A stretch of DNA of 64,000 nt from CANIGN01 sp041391385 (GTDB lineage Bacteria > Bdellovibrionota > UBA2428). Positions 9,183 through 18,042 of this stretch are shown here, piece after piece (positions within the stretch are counted from its first letter, which is position 1; each line of letters opens with the position of its first letter). The translations under genes were made by a program, and so were the position numbers. Under the pieces are notes generated by a model, which was not told the DNA's origin, made no database searches, and worked only from the letters and a program-made list of their open reading frames with translations. The stretch is from positions 1 to 64,000 of the forward strand of contig JAWKOD010000007.1 in NCBI GenBank assembly GCA_041391385.1. The letters are read 5' to 3'.

Positions 9183-10316
9183 ATGTCAGAAAAGAAATCC
9201 AAGCAAAATGTCAACTCAACAACGAACGCCATCATCATTGGTCTTTCAGTTGTTTTGGTTGTTTTTATAATTTTATTCGTTAACGAAAGAGCAAAAGGTG
9301 GCAGTACTTCAGGAAGTACCGAAATTGTCACTCCTTTAGCAGACGAAACCGTTATTCTTAAATATAATGGTGGGGATGTTCGCGCTAAAGAAATTAAAGG
9401 CAACATCGACTCTCGAGTTAAACAACTCTCTGAAGAAGTAATAGAGATGTATAAGCGTGGGGCTGAAAACGCTCTTGTAGAAAAACTACTCAATGCAGAA
9501 GTTCAAAAGAAAGGCGTTCCTAACGTAAACGCTTTACTTGAATCTATTGGAACTGCTTCAGAAGTAAGTGACGCTGAAGTAAATGCCTTCATCAAAGAAA
9601 ACAATCTTGAAAAAGGATTTAAAGATCCTATGACTGGCAAAATGAGAAAAGTCAGCAAAGACGAGATCAAGGCTCACCTTAGCAACCGTGCAAAAGTGAA
9701 TCAACGCCAAGATTATATCGAAAGTCTTATGGCTGGTGCTAACGTTGAGTGGTTACTTAAAGAACCTCGTAGCCAAGTTCCTGCCTTTACAGCAGATGAA
9801 CCACTTAAAGGAAATCCGAATGCTAAAGTTGTCGTTTACGAACACAGCGATTTTCAGTGTCCTTACTGTGCACGTGGAAAAAGTGTCGTAACTGAAATTG
9901 CAGCTGCTTACGGAGACAAAGTAGCTATCGTGTTTAGACACCTTCCTCTTGATTTTCACCCCGAAGCTAAACCCGCTGCGATCGCTTCTGTATGTGCACA
10001 ACAACAAGGTAAGTTTTGGGAGTACCACGACAAACTTTTCGACAATCAAAAGCAATTGGGAGCTGCCAACTATCCTAAATGGGCTAAAGAATTAGGCTTA
10101 GACGAAGCGAAGTTCAATGAATGTCTCAAAAACCCTGCCACTGTACAAGCTGTTGAAAAATCTCAAGCACTCTCTGAACAAGCAGGCGCTAACTCAACTC
10201 CTACTTTCTTTGTTGGAAGCAAAACTGAAGGTAAGAAAATTGCTGGAGCACAGCCCTTGCAAGAATTCAAAAGTTATCGACGCGCAACTGAGATAGTCAG
10301 CCGCAATTTGAAATAA
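9183..10316 (+). CDS. Membrane-anchored DsbA-like thioredoxin-fold protein
   Basis: 377 residues. Residues about 13-35 form an N-terminal signal anchor (NAIIIGLSVVLVVFIILFV), so the rest is periplasmic. A helical segment (about 50-200) resembles the N-terminal domains of SurA-type chaperones. The C-terminal 170 residues are a DsbA/DsbG-like thioredoxin domain with EHSDFQCPYCARG (redox motif CPYC), FRHLPLDFHP and the cis-Pro STPTFFV. The likely role is making or repairing disulfides in exported proteins, possibly combined with chaperone action. Strong AAGGAG Shine-Dalgarno upstream. One base separates its stop from tmk. Confidence 0.85.
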   Translation: MSEKKSKQNVNSTTNAIIIGLSVVLVVFIILFVNERAKGGSTSGSTEIVTPLADETVILKYNGGDVRAKEIKGNIDSRVKQLSEEVIEMYKRGAENALVEKLLNAEVQKKGVPNVNALLESIGTASEVSDAEVNAFIKENNLEKGFKDPMTGKMRKVSKDEIKAHLSNRAKVNQRQDYIESLMAGANVEWLLKEPRSQVPAFTADEPLKGNPNAKVVVYEHSDFQCPYCARGKSVVTEIAAAYGDKVAIVFRHLPLDFHPEAKPAAIASVCAQQQGKFWEYHDKLFDNQKQLGAANYPKWAKELGLDEAKFNECLKNPATVQAVEKSQALSEQAGANSTPTFFVGSKTEGKKIAGAQPLQEFKSYRRATEIVSRNLK

Positions 10317-10317
10317 A

Positions 10318-10953
10318 ATGAAACTAAACGGAAAATTAATTAGTTTCGAGGGAGGGGAGGGCTCTGGAAAGAGCTCTCTCCTTTCTCGTTTAAAAGATGA
10401 AACAGCGCTCTCTACATACAAAATACTTTATAGTTTTGAGCCCGGAGGCTCAGAACTTGGCCAAGAAATTAGACAAAGTCTAATTAAGCCGAGAGCCTTT
10501 GTTTCTCCACGTGCCGAAGCTCTTCTCTACGCTGCGGCCAGGGCTCAGCACGTAGATGAAGTCATTGTCCCAGCTCTTGCGCAATCCACACATGTTTTTT
10601 TAGATCGATATGTAGACGCCTCTTTGGCCTACCAAGGAGTTGCTAGGGAACTTGGCCTTAAGCGCATTCGAGACCTCAATGAATGGGCCATGAATTCTAT
10701 CTATCCCGATCGTACCTATTACCTAGATATCGACCCTGAAACTGGCCTAAAAAGAGCCAAAGGGCGCCAAAGCCTCGATAGAATAGAGCAAGAAAGTATG
10801 CTTTTTCACGCTAAAATCAGAGAAGCCTACCAACACCTTGCCAAGGCTGACCCAGCTCGTTTTATCGTGATAGACGCCTCAAAAACAGCCGATGAAGTTT
10901 TTAGCAATGTTCTACGAGATTTGTTAGGCTATCTCCCTAAGAATGGCTCATAA
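10318..10953 (+). CDS. tmk: Thymidylate kinase
   Basis: 211 residues, usual length. It phosphorylates dTMP to dTDP. The P-loop FEGGEGSGKSS, the DRY motif (LDRYVDASLAYQG) and the lid Arg-rich region (RAKGRQSLDRIE) are present. First gene of tmk-holB-ricT-like-tatD; its 3' end overlaps holB by 11 bases. Confidence 0.95.
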   Translation: MKLNGKLISFEGGEGSGKSSLLSRLKDETALSTYKILYSFEPGGSELGQEIRQSLIKPRAFVSPRAEALLYAAARAQHVDEVIVPALAQSTHVFLDRYVDASLAYQGVARELGLKRIRDLNEWAMNSIYPDRTYYLDIDPETGLKRAKGRQSLDRIEQESMLFHAKIREAYQHLAKADPARFIVIDASKTADEVFSNVLRDLLGYLPKNGS

Positions 10954-11788
10954 CAAGATTTCCAAGATTAAAGAAGCATTTGCTAAGGACAAGCTTAGCC
11001 ACGCTCTCCTTTTGGAAACACATCTCGGAGCTGCGACAGGTCTCGAAAGTCTCTTCCAAACAATCCTCTGCCAAAAAAGAGGTATCGAAGCCTGCATGGA
11101 GTGTGAGTCCTGCCTTATCCCTTTCAATTTAAACGATGAAAGACGTCACCCTGATTTTATGATTACACGTCCCGGAGCAGCTTCTGGCTACTCCGTTGAA
11201 CAAGTTCGAGACTGGGAATCAAGATTTCTCTATCTTTCAAAAAACGTTTCGCCCAAAAAACTGCTCGTTATCACTCAAGCCGAAAAGCTTGCAGGGACAC
11301 AAAACGCTGCAGCCAATGCCCTTTTAAAAGTACTCGAAGAACCCCGCCCGCACACACATCTTATACTTCTGACTTCAAATAGCTTAAGGCTTCTGGCCAC
11401 TATTCGAAGCCGAAGCCTGAAAATTAATTTAAAAAACGAAACTCCTGCTCCTGATTTAAGTTCTGTAAATGAATTTCAAGAAATTCAAGAAGCCCTTTGG
11501 GGGCTCTTCCCTAAAACTTCGGATCTTTCAAACCCCACTTGGTGGAAAGATAAAGCCGCTAGAATTGCTGAACTCGAAGAAAAAGCTCCACTCATATGGA
11601 GACAATGTACTTTGAGATTGGCTCAGAGTCCCCGCGAAGAGGCACTGAGCTTTTGGACCCACTGGAAACACTTTGAAGATTTCCTTTGGGCCGTAAGACA
11701 CTATGGTAATCCGGCTCTACATTGGTTAAATTTTAAGAGAAAGGTAATAGGTGGTCAGCCATGGCGCATATCGAAATTGTTCGGATAA
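10943..11788 (+). CDS. holB: DNA polymerase III delta' subunit
   Basis: 281 residues. AAA+ clamp-loader subunit without ATPase motifs. A Zn-type Cys cluster (CQKRGIEACMECESC) sits in the N-terminal third, and the family regions HPDFM, LLVITQAEKL, AANALLKVLEEP and TSNSLRLLATIRSRS (the SRC-like motif, here SRS) follow. It works with DnaX and HolA to load the sliding clamp. Overlaps tmk upstream and the ricT-like gene downstream. Confidence 0.9.
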   Translation: MAHNKISKIKEAFAKDKLSHALLLETHLGAATGLESLFQTILCQKRGIEACMECESCLIPFNLNDERRHPDFMITRPGAASGYSVEQVRDWESRFLYLSKNVSPKKLLVITQAEKLAGTQNAAANALLKVLEEPRPHTHLILLTSNSLRLLATIRSRSLKINLKNETPAPDLSSVNEFQEIQEALWGLFPKTSDLSNPTWWKDKAARIAELEEKAPLIWRQCTLRLAQSPREEALSFWTHWKHFEDFLWAVRHYGNPALHWLNFKRKVIGGQPWRISKLFG

Positions 11789-12612
11789 AATTCCGCTGGC
11801 CTGGAAAAATTTACGAATTTCGCAACCCGCAAAACATTGCCCTCAAGCGCAATGACCGGGTTGTTGTAGAAGGTTTTGGAAGAGAAACTCTTGTAGGAGT
11901 TGTGAGCGTCGCCCCTCGTATAAGAGAGAAAAGACATGAGGACGATGATCTTCATGCCATTCTCCGTATTGCAGCCGAAGAAGACCTTCAATTCCTGGCT
12001 AAAACAGACGAATTCAGAAGTGAATTAAAACGCTTTTTTGATACACGTGTTCGTTCACGTGAAACAAGTGGCGTAAAAATGGTTGATTGCGAATTAGTCG
12101 ATCAAGGCCGCAAACTCATCGTTTATTACTCATCTGAAACAAAAGACTTTGATTACCGGGGCATGGCCAAAGAAATCGCTCAAAAATATGGCCTCAGGGC
12201 CGACATGCGCCATGTGGGCGTAAGAGACGCAGCTCGTTTAGCGGGTGGAATTGGCCGCTGTGGTCTTTCCACGTGTTGCAGCACTTGGATTTCAGACTTT
12301 AAACCCGTCACAATAAAAATGGCTAAAGACCAAGGGGTCTCCTTAGAGCCTGAGAGTGTGAATGGCCAGTGTGGTCGCTTACTGTGCTGCCTCGGATATG
12401 AACATGACAACTACGTAGCCTTGGGAGCTGACCTTCCTAAAGTAGGTAAAGCTGTTATCACTCCGCAGGGGGAAGGGCGCGTAACCAAACTCGATATTAT
12501 CAAAGGCCTCGTTTCTGTTCGATTAGAAGACGGAAATTATGAACAATTTAAAGGATCAGAAGTTCAAAGGAAATTTGGCCCGCGCTCAGGCGGCAAAGAT
12601 TCTAAAGACTAG
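11761..12612 (+). CDS. PSP1-domain protein (RicT/YaaT family)
   Basis: 283 residues. The PSP1 domain is recognised by AARLAGGIGRCGLSTCCSTW and ESVNGQCGRLLCCLGYE, Cys motifs that in Bacillus RicT help bind an Fe-S cluster. In Bacillus, RicT joins RicA and RicF in the Y-complex, which affects RNA processing; the role in Gram-negative relatives is unclear. The order tmk-holB-yaaT is also found in Bacillus, supporting the assignment. The start overlaps holB by 28 bases. A basic stretch ends the protein. Confidence 0.85.
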   Translation: MAHIEIVRIKFRWPGKIYEFRNPQNIALKRNDRVVVEGFGRETLVGVVSVAPRIREKRHEDDDLHAILRIAAEEDLQFLAKTDEFRSELKRFFDTRVRSRETSGVKMVDCELVDQGRKLIVYYSSETKDFDYRGMAKEIAQKYGLRADMRHVGVRDAARLAGGIGRCGLSTCCSTWISDFKPVTIKMAKDQGVSLEPESVNGQCGRLLCCLGYEHDNYVALGADLPKVGKAVITPQGEGRVTKLDIIKGLVSVRLEDGNYEQFKGSEVQRKFGPRSGGKDSKD

Positions 12613-12621
12613 CACTTTAAT

Positions 12622-13401
12622 ATGAGTCTTTTTGATACCCACTGCCACCTCGCAAGTAAAGATTTTGAAGGCCGCTTAGATGACGTTTTAGCGGAAGCTG
12701 TCCAGGCAAATGTGAGCCATGCAACTGTCATTGCCACTCACCTAGAAGATGGTCGCAAAGCCTTAGAGCTATCGCGTACAAAGTCGACCTTAAAACTTTT
12801 TCCAACGCTGGGACTTCACCCCCACGAAGCAAAAGATTTTAACAATGCTTTTGTCGACAGTATGGAAAAAGAAATCTCAGACTACGTTGCAGTTGGTGAA
12901 ACAGGAATTGACTATCACTACGACTTTGCGACACCCGAAATTCAAAAAGAAAGTTTTGCCTACCACATTGATCTCTCAATACGCGTTAACAAACCTCTTG
13001 TTATTCACTGCCGCGAATCGGTAGAGGATATCTACGCTTTACTGGCTGCACGCAAAGGTGACTTCAACGCAATCCCTGGAATTATGCATTGCTATGCGGA
13101 AGACTGGGAGTGGGGGAAGAAATTTTTAGATTTAGGACTCTATCTTTCTTTTTCGGGAATCATTACATTTAAAAACGCGGACAGGCTCAGAGGAGTTGCT
13201 GAAAATTGCCCTCTGGATCGCATGCTCATTGAAACAGACTCTCCTTACTTAGCGCCTATCCCATACAGAGGTAAGCCCAATCAGCCTGCTTATGTCGCTA
13301 AAACTTTTCAACAACTTTGCGCTATCAGAAAAGAAACCCCTCAAGAAATTGAAAAACAACTTTTTGAATCGTCACTCAAGGTATTTCAATTAAGTGCCTA
13401 A
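12622..13401 (+). CDS. tatD: TatD-family metal-dependent deoxyribonuclease
   Basis: 259 residues, full length. TIM-barrel amidohydrolase fold with the metal ligands in DTHCHL, GETGIDYHYD, VIHCRES, IMHCYAED and ETDSPYLAP. TatD enzymes are 3'-5' exonucleases or AP-type DNases acting in DNA repair or turnover. Last gene of the replication operon, 9 bp after the ricT-like gene. It converges with a small secreted-protein gene. Confidence 0.9.
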   Translation: MSLFDTHCHLASKDFEGRLDDVLAEAVQANVSHATVIATHLEDGRKALELSRTKSTLKLFPTLGLHPHEAKDFNNAFVDSMEKEISDYVAVGETGIDYHYDFATPEIQKESFAYHIDLSIRVNKPLVIHCRESVEDIYALLAARKGDFNAIPGIMHCYAEDWEWGKKFLDLGLYLSFSGIITFKNADRLRGVAENCPLDRMLIETDSPYLAPIPYRGKPNQPAYVAKTFQQLCAIRKETPQEIEKQLFESSLKVFQLSA

Positions 13402-13404
13402 AAC

Positions 13405-13794
13405 TTAACGATTTACGCACTTAACTCTACAAAAGCCATCTTCATCGCCAGGGAGTATAAATCCTGCCCATTCTTTAGTTCCATCAGAATTTTCATGCTC
13501 CCAAATTCCAGCTTCTGTGCCCGAATTAAAAACAAATTCTGCAAGATTATCATCATCTCTATCAAGCTCGGTAGAATCTATTTGGCCATTCCAAGTACCA
13601 ACAGCAACGCCTGTGTTTTCGTTAATAGAAACATCCATTGAACACTTAATAGAAGTGGCCCCTCTGCCATTTCCTTCTTCTGTAAAGCAACTCATTTGTT
13701 TTGCTTGTAAGGCGAATGGAAGAACTGCACATAAAGCAGCAAGCGCTAATTTTCCAAACTTGTTGATTGTTCCTTTGTTTTGATTTTTTTTCAT
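13405..13794 (-). CDS. Small secreted protein, unknown
   Basis: About 129 residues. Signal peptide (KFGKLALAALCAVLPFALQA) with cleavage expected after AQA or nearby, then a beta-rich, acidic mature part with four Cys (one at its start, a second in the middle and two in the C-terminal CRVKCVNR), which could form disulfides. No family recognised. Start set at the second ATG (13794) because GGGG lies 4-5 bases before it; a CTG/ATG four codons upstream is less likely. Confidence 0.6.
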   Translation of the reverse strand: MKKNQNKGTINKFGKLALAALCAVLPFALQAKQMSCFTEEGNGRGATSIKCSMDVSINENTGVAVGTWNGQIDSTELDRDDDNLAEFVFNSGTEAGIWEHENSDGTKEWAGFILPGDEDGFCRVKCVNR

Positions 13795-13914
13795 GAACCC
13801 CTGCACCTCTGAATAGAGTTTTTATATCGGGACTAAAATAAAAAAACCCTACATTACCTTAAAAGACTTAAAGTTACCTTACACGTCAAATGAAGGGCTT
13901 TTAGAAAGTCACTC

Positions 13915-14648
13915 CTAGCGAAAACTCTGAAAGGCAATTTCGCTTATAAAATAACGCACAACGTCCATAAGCTGAACACGCTCCCCTTTATAGGTCCAAA
14001 GGAGCTGATCAAAAGGACCCCACACAGCTTCTAACTCTATATGAGAGTGCTTATCCGTCTGCGCTAGGGGTGCAATAAATTGGTTAAAGCTTAAGCTTAT
14101 ACGGCCAGCTCTTTGAGCAGAAACAATTAACTTCACTCCATTGCGATACATTAAAAAATCTTCATCGCTTCGAGAGATTTTATAAATATGAATTGCATGG
14201 GCGGCTGATTTTCTTGCCTGATTAAAATGCTCTACGTGTTTGCGAAAAGTATGTTGCAAAATACGTGCATATTCCTTTGTCTTTTCGGCAAGAAGTTCTT
14301 GTCTTCGATAGGGGACCCCGTAGTCGGCAGTGCCTTCTTTTTTCGAGTCGTCTTTCGTGAAAAGCGAGTTGAGTTGCCCAAGGTTCTAAAAAATCTCAGC
14401 ATCATTTTCGTGAGATTCAAAATTTTGTTCCTGTTCTGAGGGTCTCACTGCGGGAACACTTGTTTGAGCAGGAGCACCCGCAACTTGAAATTCGTCTTTC
14501 CACTCATTCCAAAAGTCGCTCTTTTCTCCCCATTCACTCAATGAAATAGTGCCTGTACTACGAACTTTTGTTGAGCGCCTCCACGATCCGCCTCATCTCG
14601 GCTAGGAAGTGGGAGGTCGCGCATATCCCAAAGATCTTTACCCTTCAT
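13915..14648 (-). pseudogene. Unknown cytosolic protein gene, frame broken three times
   Basis: The open C-terminal part (114 residues, ending at 13915) is only a piece. Reading upstream on the minus strand, the ATG at 14648 starts MKGKDLWDMRDLPLPSRDEA; after a one-base loss near 14600 the frame continues with SLSEWGEKSDFWNEWKDEF and a Pro/Glu-rich stretch. A T6 run at 14381-14386 (T7 expected) gives a stop, and an extra A near 14340 restores the frame to YGVPYRRQELLAEKTKEYAR and into the long C-terminus. Corrected length is about 244 residues. No family recognised. A terminator and then 6S RNA lie just upstream. Confidence 0.6.
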
Positions 14649-14679
14649 CCTTGAACCCTCTCTAACTTTAATTATGCAC

Positions 14680-14725
14680 TAAAAATGCCCTGATGTGGGC
14701 TGAGCCAGATTCTTATGCGGCTCAG
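14680..14725 (-). terminator. Terminator after 6S RNA
   Basis: On the minus strand, a CTGAGCC/GGCTCAG hairpin (14725-14719 with 14706-14700) is followed by a GCCC/GGGC stem and ATTTTT. It lies between the 3' end of 6S RNA and the ATG at 14648. Confidence 0.55.
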
Positions 14726-14749
14726 TCTTAGCTAAGAGCCAAGAAAATC

Positions 14750-14960
14750 GGAAAGGGCACCATCCTGGCCGTCTTCAGACACTTGCTTTGACCCCACAAA
14801 GTGAGGTGGGCATCCTTTAAAGCCTTCAATCAGCTTGTTGGTTTTAGGCTTCCCACCACGAAGGTGGGCATGCTCACTGCCAACAGGGAGGACTCCCGTT
14901 TAAAAAATCATAGGACAAAACAATGTGCCATCTCGTCGTACCGGACAGACACCCTATCCT
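14750..14960 (-). ncRNA. ssrS: 6S RNA
   Basis: Regulatory RNA that binds RNA polymerase-sigma70 by mimicking an open promoter. On the minus strand, GTGAGCATGCCCACC, a CCACCTTCGTGG hairpin and GGGAAGCCTAAAAC (about 14878-14840) match the most conserved block of E. coli 6S RNA (GAGCATGC, a variable hairpin, AAGCCTTAAAAC). The flanks can close the long rod: GGATAGGG (5' end, 14959-14952) pairs with CCCTTTCC (3' end, 14757-14750) with one mismatch, and further pairs continue inward. The predicted size of about 210 nt is near the usual 180-200. Ends are estimated from pairing. TAAAAT about 10 bases before the 5' end could be the -10 box. The stretch 14960-15106 shows no gene. Confidence 0.85.
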
Positions 14961-15106
14961 TATTTTCTATTTTAGCACTCCTTCAAGCGTCCTGTGAGAA
15001 GAATATTTTTACTAAATTAGGGCTCAGGGTATTGACGCAACACGTTCTTAATACTCACGCTGTCACCGCTTTTTTACAACGCTCCTTCCCAAGACCTTGA
15101 AAATCG

Positions 15107-16098
15107 ATGAAACTAATAAGTGGGGGTTACAGGGATTTGGCACAACACCGGATATTGCTCGCAGATGATTCCAGCACCATGCACCGAGCGGTTAAGCTCG
15201 CTCTAAGTCAGGAGATTACGAGCTCGTTTGCTGTGACAATGGCACAGATGCGCTTAGAATCTGTAAGAGACTACACCTGCGCTTCTTATCGCAGATCTCG
15301 ATCTTCCAGGTGTTTCTGGGTCTGAGCTAGTAAAAGCTGTAAAAGAAAATCCTGCACTCCCAATCAACAAAAGTAATCCTTCTTTGCTCCAGCATTCACC
15401 AAGGAGATATCGGAAGACTCGACAACATTGCAGCTGATGCTCGCCTATGGAAGCCCTTTGAGAGCGAAGCTCTCTTTACACTAGTACTTGCTTTGCTTCG
15501 TAGCTCTGGGGCTACGAGAAGCTCAAGCTACTCTATCGTCTGCGGCAACTCAACAAATGTCACGAGCTGCTATTAATCCTGATATCACACGCCCTATCAA
15601 TAAGGCTTCTGTTTTGGTGGATCGAACGATGCCGCCCGTGGCGCCCAAAACTCCTACACAGTCACGCACCACGCCCTATGGACAACAAGAAAAGTCTTCA
15701 CTCACTCAAAAAGATTTAACTGAAAACCTTTGACTCAGACTTTGATGCGCCACCTATGACAAGTGAAAGCACGGGAAGTCGTGAATACACCGCTCCCTCC
15801 GGCAACTTCACAAACAAGTGCTCCCAGCCACACTAAGACAAGCGAGAACCTTTCGGCTTATCACGAAGCTTCAGATCAATGGGAAAGTATCCAAAGCAGA
15901 CAGAACTCTCCTACGCCTCCACCGCCACCTCGAAAAAACGAAGCTCCAACAGCACCCGCGGTTTCTAAAGAAGAAATTAGGAGCATGATTCGAAGCGAGA
16001 TTCAGTTAGCTTTTGATGGATGGTTTAAGGAAAAACTTGAAACAAAACTTCAAGAAATTTTAAATCAAATTGAGAGCGAATCTAAAAAGCGAAGTTAA
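15107..16098 (+). pseudogene. Response-regulator receiver protein with Pro-rich tail, frame broken many times
   Basis: Fragments in all three frames assemble into one protein of about 330 residues. The receiver domain gives RILLADDSSTMHRAVKLALS (15107 frame), YELVCCDNGTDAL, LLIADLDLPGVSGSELVKAV (phospho-Asp in ADLDLP, about 15290) and DARLWKPFESEALFTLVLAL (conserved Lys in WKPF). A Ser/Thr/Pro-rich linker follows (open frames 15488-15733 and 15763-16098), then a charged helical end (SKEEIRSMIRSEIQLAF). At least five indels are needed within 600 bp. The layout of receiver, Pro-rich linker and acidic C-terminus recalls polarity proteins such as RomR, but this is only a resemblance. Confidence 0.65.
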
Positions 16099-16111
16099 TT
16101 GACTCAAAAAA

Positions 16112-17050
16112 CTATTTTTTAAAACCTAAGATATTAAACCCCAAAGTGGGCCATGTTGTACCTTGAAGTCTCTCAGCGACGTAATCGATTAAAAGTACAT
16201 CCTCTACTTTTTTGTGTGCAGATGATGCCTGACGAATATAAAGAGTTGAATCCTTATTTATTATAAAACCTTGGTGGCCTACGATTACAGGAATATTAGT
16301 TTTAGTGTTCTCATTACGTATCATGTTAAAAACTACGACTCCCTCGTCTTTCAAAAGAGTGGTGACTTCTGAATCCAACATGTTTTTAAGAGGTATGTAA
16401 TTTAGCTGCGCAAGTGCTTTTCCTTTGGGCCAAAAACCTTCTTTTTTAAGCTCAGCAATTTTTTCAATATCCTCAGGCTTTTTTGGATCCAAGCTTTTCA
16501 GCTTATCTTGATACCAGGTTTCAATGTCCAACCACTTCATACGTTTTGGTGAGTCGTTAAAAAGATCTAGCGTAATATCCACAACTCTGCCTTGTGATAA
16601 AATATTCGGTATCCAATTTATGGAGGCAAAGTGGTTTCGGTTAACGTAACAAACTTCAGAAAGCGATCCTGAATCACAGGCATATTTAATTTTTAAAAAG
16701 GAAGCTAAAAAATCTTCATACGAAGTCCCTTTAGAAAAAACCAATCCCAAAACAGCTTCCGTGTAAGTTGTACAATCAAACTGATCAAAACGCGTGAGAG
16801 GTTTTGACTCATACCTACCTGCATCACCTTCACCACATGGCCCCCAAACAAAGGGGCGACCTATAAACTCAGCACTTATCAACTGAGCCCGCTCTTCGGG
16901 AGAAGAAATATTCGAGTAGGACTTTAGAATTTTTTCAGCTTCTACTTGTGTTTCAACTGGAACCGATTCCGCTAGGGCGAAGCTAATAAAGCTCAAAAAT
17001 AAAAAAGAATTTTGAAGTGTAGCTTTTAAGAACCTTTGCACGCTCAGCAT
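16112..17050 (-). CDS. Exported DUF1460 / NlpC-like hydrolase
   Basis: About 312 residues. Signal peptide (SFLFLSFISFALA), then a DUF1460-type papain-like fold: catalytic Cys in FDQFDCTTYTEA and His in VGHQGFII followed by LYIRQASS. The family contains peptidoglycan amidases/peptidases acting in the periplasm. Start placed at the second ATG (17050), where the signal peptide has normal length; an ATG nine codons earlier is possible. Converges with the broken response-regulator gene. Confidence 0.75.
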   Translation of the reverse strand: MLSVQRFLKATLQNSFLFLSFISFALAESVPVETQVEAEKILKSYSNISSPEERAQLISAEFIGRPFVWGPCGEGDAGRYESKPLTRFDQFDCTTYTEAVLGLVFSKGTSYEDFLASFLKIKYACDSGSLSEVCYVNRNHFASINWIPNILSQGRVVDITLDLFNDSPKRMKWLDIETWYQDKLKSLDPKKPEDIEKIAELKKEGFWPKGKALAQLNYIPLKNMLDSEVTTLLKDEGVVVFNMIRNENTKTNIPVIVGHQGFIINKDSTLYIRQASSAHKKVEDVLLIDYVAERLQGTTWPTLGFNILGFKK

Positions 17051-17149
17051 TGTAACGCGGAGCAACAAATAAGGCAAGGCATATTAGGAATATAGTAGCC
17101 ATTTTCTTTTGAGCGTTCCTAGAATTAGAAAAGAAAGCGGGGCTCTTTT

Positions 17150-17860
17150 TTGCACTTTGATCTTTTACACTTTAAAAGTTGCGATAGTACTCAGGATTGC
17201 GCGCTCGAGTACTCATTAAAAAACAACTGCTCTTCTCTTATCATTTGCGATAATCAAAAACAGGGAAGGGGACGTAGGGGAAGACAGTGGAAGAGCTCAA
17301 CTCAAAGCTCACTCACAATGTCCCTTAGTTTTCACAAAAATATTATCTCCAGCGACCCAGCTCTGCTTTCACTTTATGCGGGAGCCGTCCTTTATATTCT
17401 ACTCAGCGAGCAGTCTTCAAAGCTAAACATGCTCAGTCTCAAATGGCCTAATGATCTAGGTGTCTTTACTGAGACTTCTTTTAAAAAAGTTGCTGGGATT
17501 TTAGTGGAACTTAAAAAGGACTACTTCTTAGTTGGAATCGGAATCAACCTTCAAGCCCCCGCTCCCTGGCCCGAAGCCATCAGTTTAGAAGAACTTGACT
17601 CTCGTCCATATAATATAGACAAAAAAGACTTTGCCCGAAGTTTTGGAGCTATGTTCTTGAATTACTTAAACAGTGCTACTTTTTCTGCGGATGAGCTTTT
17701 AGAATTTCTCAACAACAAAGCCATGAGTGCTTTATGGAACAAAGACCTTGGCGCTAATTGGAAAAATCATAGAGCAAAAGGACTTGCGGGGGATGGGGCT
17801 CTCATCACACTTGGCCCAAACTCAAAACTTCAAACCATTTACTCTGGCGATATTCTCTAA
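17150..17860 (+). CDS. birA: Biotin--[acetyl-CoA carboxylase] ligase
   Basis: 236 residues, catalytic and C-terminal domains only, without the DNA-binding HTH of E. coli BirA, so a monofunctional ligase. The biotinyl-AMP motif is QGRGRRGRQWKSS, and LKWPNDLGV, KVAGILVEL and GIGINL follow. It attaches biotin to the carboxylase carrier protein, needed for fatty acid synthesis. No ATG fits the domain start; the frame begins with TTG at 17150. Confidence 0.88.
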   Translation: MHFDLLHFKSCDSTQDCALEYSLKNNCSSLIICDNQKQGRGRRGRQWKSSTQSSLTMSLSFHKNIISSDPALLSLYAGAVLYILLSEQSSKLNMLSLKWPNDLGVFTETSFKKVAGILVELKKDYFLVGIGINLQAPAPWPEAISLEELDSRPYNIDKKDFARSFGAMFLNYLNSATFSADELLEFLNNKAMSALWNKDLGANWKNHRAKGLAGDGALITLGPNSKLQTIYSGDIL

Positions 17861-17883
17861 TTACTTAGAAAAAACTATGCCGT

Positions 17884-17897
17884 GACAATTTTTGCCG
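17884..17897. promoter_or_regulatory. Putative enhancer site for sigma-54 promoter 1
   Basis: GACAATTTTTGCCG, nearly identical to the element at 18552-18565 and about 106-119 bp upstream of the -24 box at 18003. It is an imperfect GACAA-N3-TTGTC inverted repeat, the shape and distance expected for binding of an NtrC-type activator. A weaker copy, ACAATTTTT, is at 17917-17925. Confidence 0.55.
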
Positions 17898-18002
17898 CCC
17901 GAGTGAATAAGATCTCTACAATTTTTAAGTCATTTTTAGAAAGTTGCTCAGACTCAAAACACAGCGTGCATAAATAACACACTCTCAGGACTATTCCTCG
18001 CA

Positions 18003-18018
18003 TGGCACGCTGATTGCA
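18003..18018 (+). promoter_or_regulatory. Sigma-54 promoter 1 (-24/-12)
   Basis: TGGCACG-CTGA-TTGCA matches the sigma-54 consensus (TGGCACG-N4-TTGCW) without mismatch. The expected start of transcription is about 18029, 14 bases before the lipoprotein ATG at 18043, with GGAG in between. Confidence 0.85.
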
Positions 18019-18042
18019 TTCTTTGATGCGGAGTAAATGATT

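Noticed and set aside
14801..15100. 99-codon plus-strand frame
   Set aside because: It lies over 6S RNA and its promoter region, with no Shine-Dalgarno and no domain.
15136..15162. TGGCAC and TTGC pair resembling a sigma-54 promoter
   Set aside because: Eleven bases separate the boxes; sigma-54 needs about four or five.
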